From an uncultured Lachnospiraceae bacterium (GTDB taxonomy: Bacteria; Bacillota; Clostridia; Lachnospirales; Lachnospiraceae), in assembly GCA_910579225.1 (NCBI GenBank), contig CAJTTI010000018.1, positions 1 through 64,000 on the forward strand: a DNA stretch of 64,000 bases, written 5' to 3'. The notes below the pieces were generated by a model. It saw only the letters and a list, made by a program, of their open reading frames with translations, did not search any database and had not been told where the DNA came from. The position numbers were made by a program, and so were the translations under genes. Shown here in pieces: positions 40,203-46,926 of this stretch. The stretch's first letter is position 1. Each line of letters opens with the position of its first letter.

Positions 40203-40601
40203 ATGTATAAGTTAAAAGAGAAACTCAACAGACAGAAAGGCTTCACCCTGGTGGAAATGCTGATCGTAGTGGCGATTATCGCGATCCTTGTGGCAGTGTC
40301 TATTCCGCTGGTAGGCGGTGCTTTGGAAAGTGCAAGAAAAGCTACGGATAGCGCAAACGTACGCGCTGCAAAGGCTGAGACGATGCTGTACTTTATGGGT
40401 GCTACGGATGATGAGCTTACTGGCTATACTGCAGGAAGTGCGATTGCAGAGAGTGATGAAATATATTATGACGCTGAGAATGGGAAATTGGTTAAAACTA
40501 ATAAGCCATCAGGCTATGGAAAATCATCTGATGTAGCTGATCGAGTAATTCAGGTCATGATTGATGAAAAGGGTGCTTTTAACTATAAATGGGTACAGTA
40601 A
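40203..40601 (+). CDS. pilA: Major type IV pilin
   Basis: A 132-aa prepilin: leader MYKLKEKLNRQKG cut before Phe14, then FTLVEMLIVVAIIAILVAVSIP with Glu at +5. The C-terminal part is small and rich in Asp, Ser, Ala and Tyr. No cysteine pair is present, unlike many Gram-negative pilins. GAGAGG precedes the ATG. From about 40390 its bases become clearly richer in A and T than those of neighbouring genes, suggesting recombination or diversifying selection on the exposed domain. It is the likely shaft subunit. Confidence 0.92.
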   Translation: MYKLKEKLNRQKGFTLVEMLIVVAIIAILVAVSIPLVGGALESARKATDSANVRAAKAETMLYFMGATDDELTGYTAGSAIAESDEIYYDAENGKLVKTNKPSGYGKSSDVADRVIQVMIDEKGAFNYKWVQ

Positions 40602-40659
40602 CACTAAACTGCCCTTCACCCCTCCTCGCTATCGGGTTGGCGCGCGGGAGGGGAACACA

Positions 40660-40690
40660 GGAGAATACCGCAGATCTGCGGGCGTTCTCC
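40660..40690 (+). terminator. Hairpin after the major pilin gene, partial terminator or mRNA stabiliser
   Basis: GGAGAA and TTCTCC enclose the perfect 12-bp palindrome CGCAGATCTGCG. No T-run follows. In this position it would let pilin mRNA accumulate above the downstream assembly genes. Confidence 0.5.
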
Positions 40691-40750
40691 GGAGCCCGCT
40701 GCCCGCAGGACAACGGGTTCCGGAGAGCGCAGAAGAAAGGAGAGGACTCT

Positions 40751-41527
40751 ATGGAGGCGGATTCCGTATGGACAGCGTATCTGTGTATGTGGCTGGCCGT
40801 CATCGGAGCGGTTCTGGGAAGCTTTCTGGACTGTGCGGCTGACCGCTGGTCCAGAGGAGAGGACTGGAAGAAAGGACGTTCACACTGTACGTCCTGCGGC
40901 CATCTGCTGGGTCCGGGGGATCTGTTCCCTGTATTCAGTTATGTGCGGTATCGGGGACGATGCCGGTACTGCGGCAGCCGGATCCCGGGAGAATGCCTGT
41001 ATGCAGAACTGGCCGGAGCGACGGCTTTTGTCTGTTTGGGCTTACGATTTGGCCTGTCGCCGGAACTGGGACAGTGGTTGATATTTGCCGGGTTCCTTCT
41101 GGCTCTGTCCCTGACTGACAGGAAGAGGAGGATTATCCCGGATCCCCTGCTTCTTCTGATGTTCCTGAATCGGGTGATCTGGATACTTCTTCTGCAGGAA
41201 CCTCCGGCAGAGATTGTCAGAACTATCCTTCCGGGGATCAGTATTCCCATTTGCCTGCTGATCTTCGTCCTGTGGACAGAGAAACTTCAGAACCGGGAAG
41301 TCATGGGCGGAGGAGACATAAAACTCCTGTTCGTCCTGGCCTTTTACCTGCCCTGGGCAGAACTGCTTTTCACTCTGCTGACCGGATGCCTGCTGGGCCT
41401 TCTTGCCGCCTTCTGTGGCAGAAAACAGGAAAAGGCTGTCCCTTTCGGTCCCTATCTGTCCGCCGGGTCCATCCTGGCCCTGACCCTTGGCCATCCCCTG
41501 ATTCAGTGGTATATGGCCCTTTTCTGA
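40751..41527 (+). CDS. pilD: Prepilin peptidase / N-methyltransferase PilD
   Basis: A 258-aa polytopic membrane aspartyl protease that removes prepilin leaders and methylates the new N-terminus. The N-terminal domain has the zinc cysteines CTSC (46-49) and CRYC (71-74). The catalytic aspartates are Asp123 in SLTDRKRR and Asp189 in MGGGDIK, the GxGD motif. About eight hydrophobic segments follow the usual topology. AAAGGAGAGG precedes the ATG at 40751. All the pilin-like proteins of this operon are its expected substrates. Confidence 0.95.
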   Translation: MEADSVWTAYLCMWLAVIGAVLGSFLDCAADRWSRGEDWKKGRSHCTSCGHLLGPGDLFPVFSYVRYRGRCRYCGSRIPGECLYAELAGATAFVCLGLRFGLSPELGQWLIFAGFLLALSLTDRKRRIIPDPLLLLMFLNRVIWILLLQEPPAEIVRTILPGISIPICLLIFVLWTEKLQNREVMGGGDIKLLFVLAFYLPWAELLFTLLTGCLLGLLAAFCGRKQEKAVPFGPYLSAGSILALTLGHPLIQWYMALF

Positions 41528-41657
41528 ATCTTTCTGTCATATTACACCAGTCCCTTTCGGGAACAGAGCGGTGTTTTTCGCCCTCAGATCTGATTTACTT
41601 GATGACAGCACTTATACCCTCACAGAGCCGCATCCCCCGGCCGAGAAAGGAGAACAT

Positions 41658-42644
41658 ATGACAGGCTCACGCCTTGGCTTCGATATCGGAAGCAACAGTA
41701 TGAAAATATCCATATTACAAGGAGACAAAATCCGGATGGAGCAAATACGCATGCCGGAAAATCTGGTGGATGAGAACAATAATATTGTTCTTCCCAATGC
41801 TTTTATCCATTTTCTGAAACAGACCAGGAAAAAACTGGCCCTTCCCAGAGGGAAAGCTGTCCTGGTGCTGCCGCCCGGACAGGTCATCTGCCGGTTTCTG
41901 ACCATGCCGAAAATGACTGCAGAACAGCTGATACTGAATCTGCCCTACGAATTCGCAGATTTTATTCAGGGAGTGCCAGATCAGTATTACTGCGACTATG
42001 CTGTATGCGATCCGGATGAAACGGACGGCGGAGCGCCGGGTATCCCCATAATGGCGGCCGTGGCAGAGAAGAGAAAACTGTCTGAATATATCCGGATCTT
42101 TTCAAGAGCAGGAATCCCGCTGAAAGTTCTTATCCCTCAGGAAATGGCCCTGATCCGGCTTGTCCAGGAACAAAAACAGCCAGGAGATGAATTCTGCTTC
42201 GTGGATCTGGGGCATTTGCATACCCGTATCACCGTTGTCCGGCGGGATCGGATTCAGGCGACCAGACAGATTGGACTGGGAGGCAGGAATCTGGACCTGG
42301 CAGTGGCAGAAGAACTGGGCGTGGATGCCTTTCTGGCCAATTCCTATAAAACTTCCGATTTTCAGGGAGCTCTGTCAATACCTGCTTTCGGCGATATCTG
42401 TGAACAGATTGCAGTGGAGATTTTGAAAGTTATCAATTTTTATCAGTTTACCTATCGTTCCAGTCATCTGGAGGGAATCTACCTGGCAGGGGGAGGCGCC
42501 TCTGTGTCTCCTCTGAGACAGGCCATTGAGCGAACGGTAGATATGGAACTTCTGGATCCGGCGGAACTGTTTCCGGAAGCTTTGGGAGACGCAGCATCCG
42601 GCATCTTTGCCGCCGGAGCAGTGATGGGAGGGAAAGTGATATGA
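41658..42644 (+). CDS. pilM: Type IV pilus assembly protein PilM
   Basis: A 328-aa actin-like cytoplasmic protein. It shows GFDIGSNSMKISIL (phosphate 1 loop), FCFVDLGHLHTRITVV (phosphate 2) and LAGGGASVSPLRQAIE (adenosine motif), all as in PilM/FtsA. It binds the N-terminus of PilN and forms the alignment ring under the membrane. The ATG at 41658 follows AAAGGAG. It overlaps pilN by four bases. Confidence 0.92.
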   Translation: MTGSRLGFDIGSNSMKISILQGDKIRMEQIRMPENLVDENNNIVLPNAFIHFLKQTRKKLALPRGKAVLVLPPGQVICRFLTMPKMTAEQLILNLPYEFADFIQGVPDQYYCDYAVCDPDETDGGAPGIPIMAAVAEKRKLSEYIRIFSRAGIPLKVLIPQEMALIRLVQEQKQPGDEFCFVDLGHLHTRITVVRRDRIQATRQIGLGGRNLDLAVAEELGVDAFLANSYKTSDFQGALSIPAFGDICEQIAVEILKVINFYQFTYRSSHLEGIYLAGGGASVSPLRQAIERTVDMELLDPAELFPEALGDAASGIFAAGAVMGGKVI

Positions 42645-43201
42645 GCAGGAAGAAAGACGAATATCCCGTAAAGCAGACCCTGAATCTGTACTATAAACCG
42701 GACCGGACCACCAAACCGGCCACCATTGCCCTGTATGTCCTGTTCGTACTGACCTGCTGTCTGGGGATTTTCCGGTTCCTGGTCTATGACCTGTGGCAGG
42801 AAACCAGAGAGGCGGAGAGAGCGCTCGCTGCCGCAGAAGCGCAGCTGGAGGGCATGACGACGGAACTACTGGATTACAGTCAGGTACAGGAGCGGTATTT
42901 TCGCTATTCGGCCACGGAAGAAGAACAGGCTCTGACGGACCGGATGGAGATTCTTGAGCTGCTGGAAAGGACGGTGGGCAGCATGGCGGAGATCAGCAGC
43001 ATCTCAGTCAGCGGGGACACGGTCCAGGCCGTGTTTTCCAGCGTAACGCTGGCGGAGACTGCGCGGATTGTGAGCGGGCTGGAGGCGTCGCCTGTGGTGG
43101 CTGAGACCATGGTAAATACGGCTTCCACCATCGGAGATCCGGGCGCTTCCGTACAGACCAGTATTCTCATCAGATTGACCGGGGAGGGGACAGAAGAATG
43201 A
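42641..43201 (+). CDS. pilN: Type IV pilus assembly protein PilN
   Basis: A 186-aa bitopic membrane protein. A cytoplasmic N-terminus with QTLNLYYKP (the PilM-binding segment is normally of this type) is followed by one membrane helix at about 28-48, a coiled coil (EAERALAAAEAQLEGMTTELLD) and a small extracytoplasmic ferredoxin-like domain. Sequence identity of this family is low; operon position between pilM and pilO decides the call. ATGA overlaps link all three genes. Confidence 0.82.
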   Translation: MSRKKDEYPVKQTLNLYYKPDRTTKPATIALYVLFVLTCCLGIFRFLVYDLWQETREAERALAAAEAQLEGMTTELLDYSQVQERYFRYSATEEEQALTDRMEILELLERTVGSMAEISSISVSGDTVQAVFSSVTLAETARIVSGLEASPVVAETMVNTASTIGDPGASVQTSILIRLTGEGTEE

Positions 43202-43734
43202 AAAGACAATTGACAGTCAGAGAATGGTTTCTTCTGATGCTTCTGCTGGCAGTTGCACTGGTCAGCGGCTATACGATGTTGTTCTATCTGCCCATGACTT
43301 CCAGGCGGGATGCAGCCCGTACAGAGACAGAAGCCTGCTATGCAGAGCTGGAAGCTTATGAGATTCAGTGGCAGGAAAAGAAGAGAATGGAAAAGGAGCT
43401 GGAGGAGCTTTTCTCAGGCGAGGAAGAGCCGGTGGGGCTTGCACCCTATGACAACCTGCAGCAGGTGATGTTTGAACTGAATGCGGTTCTTTCAGGGACG
43501 GAGGATTACAGCCTGTCATTCGGGACCGTGGACACAGAACCGTCCATCGTGCGCAGAAATATTTCTCTGACCTTCCGAAGCACCGGCTATGAAGCTGCAA
43601 AAGCGATTCTGGCGCAGCTGCATGACAGTTCTCTTCGGTGTATGCTGGAGACAGTGAATATGAAGATGGAGAGTGGGAAAGAAGGTCCGGTTACGGTGGA
43701 TGCATCTATTGTGTTTTTTGAATACCGGGAGTAA
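43198..43734 (+). CDS. pilO: Type IV pilus assembly protein PilO
   Basis: A 178-aa bitopic protein with one membrane helix at about 9-29 (WFLLMLLLAVALVSGYTMLFYL), a coiled coil with many Glu and Lys (ELEAYEIQWQEKKRMEKELEELF) and a C-terminal PilO-like domain. It pairs with PilN to form the periplasm-side alignment complex in other bacteria. It is the last gene of the pilus operon, ending before a strong terminator. Confidence 0.82.
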   Translation: MKRQLTVREWFLLMLLLAVALVSGYTMLFYLPMTSRRDAARTETEACYAELEAYEIQWQEKKRMEKELEELFSGEEEPVGLAPYDNLQQVMFELNAVLSGTEDYSLSFGTVDTEPSIVRRNISLTFRSTGYEAAKAILAQLHDSSLRCMLETVNMKMESGKEGPVTVDASIVFFEYRE

Positions 43735-43775
43735 GCCGGAAAATATCAGAAACTGTCGATTTTAGAAAGATATAC

Positions 43776-43812
43776 AAAAAGGGAATGCCGCACAGGCGGT
43801 ATTCCCTTTTTT
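43776..43812. terminator. Bidirectional terminator at the end of the pilus operon
   Basis: GGGAATGCCGC pairs with GCGGTATTCCC around a 4-nt loop, with AAAAA before and six T after. It serves pilO on the plus strand and the convergent XRE gene on the minus strand. Confidence 0.92.
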
Positions 43813-43820
43813 AAGTTTGC

Positions 43821-44141
43821 TTACTTGTCAGCAAATAAAACTTTCAGCAAATTGATTGCGAGCGTCTTCTCCTCAGCCGTGCGGTCGTGCATAAGCTGGA
43901 TTAACAGGTTGATGCTGGTGTCATCTGTTGCGATCACATAATCAGCCAGCAAAAAGTCAACGGTAACTCCCAGACGGTTTACTACCTTCACCAGCTTGTC
44001 CAAGGTCAGACTTCTTTCACCCCGCTCAATCTGACCAATGTAGGCAGTGGATACTCCGACCTCTTCCGCTAACTTTTCCTGGGTCAGATTCAGCCTTAGA
44101 CGTTCTTCCCGAATTCTTTTTCCTAATGCATGATAATCCAT
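43821..44141 (-). CDS. XRE-family HTH regulator
   Basis: A 106-aa protein with a clear Cro/CI helix-turn-helix: GKRIREERLRLNLTQEKLAEEVGVSTAYIGQIERGERSLTLD-type spacing over residues 7-60. The short C-terminal tail (NLLIQLMHDRTAEEKTLAINLLKVLF) is likely a dimerisation helix. AAGGAAGG precedes the ATG. It is convergent with the pilus operon and divergent from the tRNA; its targets are unknown. Confidence 0.9.
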   Translation of the reverse strand: MDYHALGKRIREERLRLNLTQEKLAEEVGVSTAYIGQIERGERSLTLDKLVKVVNRLGVTVDFLLADYVIATDDTSINLLIQLMHDRTAEEKTLAINLLKVLFADK

Positions 44142-44248
44142 TTTTTTACCTTCCTTTCAGACTGGGTTCTCTACTTTAAATAATACTTTGAAACGGGTGA
44201 TAATTAGAATCTACGGAGAGCGTTTTTTAAGATACATTGTAAAAATAT

Positions 44249-44277
44249 TTGACTTTTTTGTCAAGATGTTGTATGAT
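44249..44277 (+). promoter_or_regulatory. Promoter of tRNA-Leu
   Basis: TTGACT and TATGAT are separated by 17 bases, ending 12 bases before the mature tRNA. Confidence 0.85.
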
Positions 44278-44289
44278 AACAATCGGAAT

Positions 44290-44374
44290 GCGGAAGTGTC
44301 GGAATTGGCAGACGAGCAAGATTCAGGTTCTTGTGAGCGTTACGCTCGTGAGGGTTCAAGTCCCTTCTTCCGCA
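44290..44374 (+). tRNA. tRNA-Leu (anticodon CAG)
   Basis: An 85-nt class II tRNA. The acceptor GCGGAAG pairs with CTTCCGC, followed by discriminator A. The D-arm reads TCGG-AATTGGCAGA-CGA. The anticodon stem CAAGA/TCTTG encloses TTCAGGT, giving anticodon CAG for CUG. A long variable arm (GAGCG-TTA-CGCTC) and a T-arm with GGGTTCAAGTCCC follow. CCA is not encoded. Confidence 0.97.
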
Positions 44375-44381
44375 TTGAGGT

Positions 44382-44412
44382 TCCCGGAAGCGTGTCTTCC
44401 GGGATTTTTTTT
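44382..44412 (+). terminator. Terminator after tRNA-Leu
   Basis: A 9-bp perfect stem (TCCCGGAAG with CTTCCGGGA), a 5-nt loop and eight T residues. glpK starts only 18 bases later. Confidence 0.92.
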
Positions 44413-44429
44413 AGTCAGGAGGAAGACTT

Positions 44430-45920
44430 ATGGCGAAGTATGTAATGGCGCTGGACGCAGGGACGACCAGCAACCGCTGCATCCTTTTCAACAGGAAAGG
44501 AGAGGTGTGCAGTGCGGCGCAGAAGGAATTTACTCAATTTTTTCCTAAGCCGGGGTGGGTGGAGCACGATGCCGGAGAGATCTGGTCCACGCAGCTTGGG
44601 GTGGCAGTGGAAGCCATGACCAAGATTGGTGCCGGGGCGGAGGATATTGCGGCGATTGGGATCACCAACCAGCGGGAGACGACGATTGTCTGGGACAGGG
44701 CAACCGGGGAGCCTGTCTGTCCGGCCATTGTCTGGCAGTGCCGGAGAACTGCCGAATACTGTGATTTCCTGAAGGAGAAAGGCCTGGTAGACATGTTCCG
44801 GCAGAAGACCGGGCTGGTGATCGACGCGTATTTCTCCGGTACCAAACTGAAATGGATCCTGGATCACGTGGAAGATGCACGGGAGCGAGCCGAAAAGGGA
44901 GAACTCCTGTTCGGAACCGTAGAGACCTGGCTGATCTGGAAACTGACGAAAGGGAAAGTCCATGTGACGGATTATTCCAATGCTTCCCGCACCATGCTGT
45001 TCAATATCCGGACGCTTCAGTGGGATGAAGAGATCCTGGAAGAGCTTAATATTCCAGCAAGTATGCTCCCGGAGGTAAAGCCTTCCAGCTGTGTGTATGG
45101 GGAAACAGATGCTTCGGTGTTCGGCGGTCCCATTCCCATCGGCGGAGCGGCAGGCGATCAGCAGGCCGCGTTGTTCGGTCAGACCTGCCTGCGTCCGGGT
45201 GAGGCGAAAAATACTTATGGGACCGGTTGTTTTCTGCTTATGAATACAGGGGAGAAGCCGGTGTTTTCGGACAATGGACTGGTCACGACCATTGCCTGGG
45301 GACTTGACGGGAAAGTGAATTATGCGCTGGAGGGATCCATCTTCGTGGCGGGTGCCGCTATCCAGTGGCTCAGAGATGAGATGCATCTGATTGACTCCTC
45401 CGGGGATTCAGAGTATATGGCCGGCAAGGTGAAGGACACCAACGGTTGCTATGTGGTGCCGGCGTTTACCGGGTTGGGTGCTCCCCACTGGGATCCTTAT
45501 GCCAGAGGAACCATTGTGGGGATTACCAGGGGCGTGAACAAATACCATATCATCCGCGCCACTTTGGAGTCTCTGGCGTATCAGACAAATGATGTGCTGA
45601 AGGCTATGGAAGCGGATGCAAAGATCCGCCTGGCGGCCCTGAAAGTGGACGGAGGCGCCAGCGCCAATAATTTCCTCATGCAGACCCAGGCGGACATCAT
45701 CGGAGCCCCGGTGGAGCGGCCGGACTGTGTGGAGACGACTGCCATGGGGGCGGCTTATCTGGCTGGACTGGCCGTGGGTTACTGGAAAAGCAAAGAAGAG
45801 ATTGTTAAAAACTGGACAATCGACCGGATCTTTCAGCCTGCCATTGACAGCAGAGAACGGCAGGAAAAGATAGAAGGATGGAATAAAGCGGTGAAATACT
45901 CTTACGGATGGGCAAAATAA
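44430..45920 (+). CDS. glpK: Glycerol kinase
   Basis: A 496-aa FGGY-family kinase making glycerol-3-phosphate in the cytoplasm. The start ALDAGTTSNRCILF holds the phosphate loop, FFPKPGWVEHDAGEIW and NQRETTIVWDRATG bind glycerol, GAAGDQQAALFGQ and GGASANNFLMQ complete the ATP site. Length is exactly that of the family. CAGGAGGAAG precedes the ATG, but that site lies directly behind the tRNA terminator and I see no separate promoter, so transcription may come by read-through. No glpF or glpD is nearby. Confidence 0.97.
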   Translation: MAKYVMALDAGTTSNRCILFNRKGEVCSAAQKEFTQFFPKPGWVEHDAGEIWSTQLGVAVEAMTKIGAGAEDIAAIGITNQRETTIVWDRATGEPVCPAIVWQCRRTAEYCDFLKEKGLVDMFRQKTGLVIDAYFSGTKLKWILDHVEDARERAEKGELLFGTVETWLIWKLTKGKVHVTDYSNASRTMLFNIRTLQWDEEILEELNIPASMLPEVKPSSCVYGETDASVFGGPIPIGGAAGDQQAALFGQTCLRPGEAKNTYGTGCFLLMNTGEKPVFSDNGLVTTIAWGLDGKVNYALEGSIFVAGAAIQWLRDEMHLIDSSGDSEYMAGKVKDTNGCYVVPAFTGLGAPHWDPYARGTIVGITRGVNKYHIIRATLESLAYQTNDVLKAMEADAKIRLAALKVDGGASANNFLMQTQADIIGAPVERPDCVETTAMGAAYLAGLAVGYWKSKEEIVKNWTIDRIFQPAIDSRERQEKIEGWNKAVKYSYGWAK

Positions 45921-45921
45921 G

Positions 45922-45981
45922 ACAGAAAATCCCCGCCGAACTTCCTGTTCAAAAAACGGGAGAAACGGCGGGGGTTTCTGT
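45922..45981. terminator. Bidirectional terminator between glpK and the convergent kinase-like gene
   Basis: CCCCGCCG (45931-45938) pairs with CGGCGGGG (45966-45973), extended by outer ACAGAAA/TTTCTGT. T-runs suit both directions. Confidence 0.8.
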
Positions 45982-46028
45982 CGGATATGTCAGATGAAGA
46001 TCACATGTCGTACAAATATTGGGAAGTC

Positions 46029-46658
46029 TCAGTCAATATATCCTTTTTGTTTCAGATAACACTTGAGGATCTCTGCGCCTTGTTCAATGGTCATATTGCC
46101 GGTGTTCAGACAAAGGTCATAGTTGGAGGCAGTGTCCCAGGATTTGCCGGTGTAGTAGTTGTAGTACTTGCGGCGTTGTTTGTCTGTGTCTTTGATACGT
46201 TCGATGGCGGTGTTCCGCTCCAGAGAGAAGGTGCTCATCATCCGGCGGACTTTGCTCTCGGGATCTCCGCATACGAATACTTTGATCACGCTGTCATGAT
46301 CCCGGAGGATGTAGTCGGAACAGCGGCCGATGATCATGCAGGTCTCGTTGTCAGCAAGTTCCCGAATCAGTTCAGACTGGAAACGGAACAGGTTGTCCGG
46401 AGAGACAATATCCTTTCCCAGGGAAGGCTTCTGATCTCTGGGATTCAGATCTTTGATGATTTTGTACAGAAGATTGTTGCCGGGACGTTCATTGTTGACA
46501 TGGAAGAATTCTTCCAGAACGCCGCTTCTGTCAGATACCATGCGGAAGATATCTTTGTCATAGTATGGAATATTCAGCTCTTCTGAAAGCTTCTGTGCAA
46601 TCAGCGTTGCACCGGCACCGCATTCGCGTCCTAAGGTAATTGTAAATTTTTTTGCCAT
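46029..46658 (-). CDS. Cytidylate-kinase-like nucleoside/nucleotide kinase (AAA_26 family)
   Basis: A 209-aa P-loop protein starting MAKKFTITLGRECGAGATLIAQKL; GRECGAGA is the altered P-loop of the cytidylate-kinase-like family. Later it has YYDKDIF, CMIIGRCSDYIL and the lid-like RRKYYNYYTGKSW. These features define a paralogue family of Cmk abundant in Clostridia, whose substrate is not established; it should not be named cmk. I choose the ATG at 46658, which has AAAGGGATGG at good distance; an ATG at 46667 is nearer to the site. Confidence 0.8.
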   Translation of the reverse strand: MAKKFTITLGRECGAGATLIAQKLSEELNIPYYDKDIFRMVSDRSGVLEEFFHVNNERPGNNLLYKIIKDLNPRDQKPSLGKDIVSPDNLFRFQSELIRELADNETCMIIGRCSDYILRDHDSVIKVFVCGDPESKVRRMMSTFSLERNTAIERIKDTDKQRRKYYNYYTGKSWDTASNYDLCLNTGNMTIEQGAEILKCYLKQKGYID

Positions 46659-46777
46659 ATACACCATCCCTTTGTGGAAATATTATAAGTCAGTTTTTAT
46701 TGTAACACAGCATATGTACAAAATCAACAAAGGGGCCAGGCGTTTTATAAAATGTTTAAAATTTTTAGAAATTATTA

Positions 46778-46804
46778 TTAGCACTCACATAGAATGAGTG
46801 CTAA
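46778..46804. promoter_or_regulatory. CIRCE operator (HrcA site) of htpG
   Basis: TTAGCACTC-N9-GAGTGCTAA, a perfect match to the CIRCE consensus. It lies immediately upstream of the -35 box of the htpG promoter, unlike the clpB site, which contains its -35 box. Confidence 0.95.
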
Positions 46805-46811
46805 AAATGTC

Positions 46812-46840
46812 TTGACTTTTGGTGCCAGGAGGATTATATT
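46812..46840 (+). promoter_or_regulatory. htpG promoter
   Basis: TTGACT and TATATT are separated by 17 bases, seven bases after CIRCE. The start codon is about 85 bases downstream. Confidence 0.85.
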
Positions 46841-46926
46841 ACTATTAAATCGCGTGGGCAAAGGGCCGGGAGAAGACATGACCGGAGCTGCAGACGCGCA
46901 ATCAGATAAAGAAAGGCAGTGGAAAT

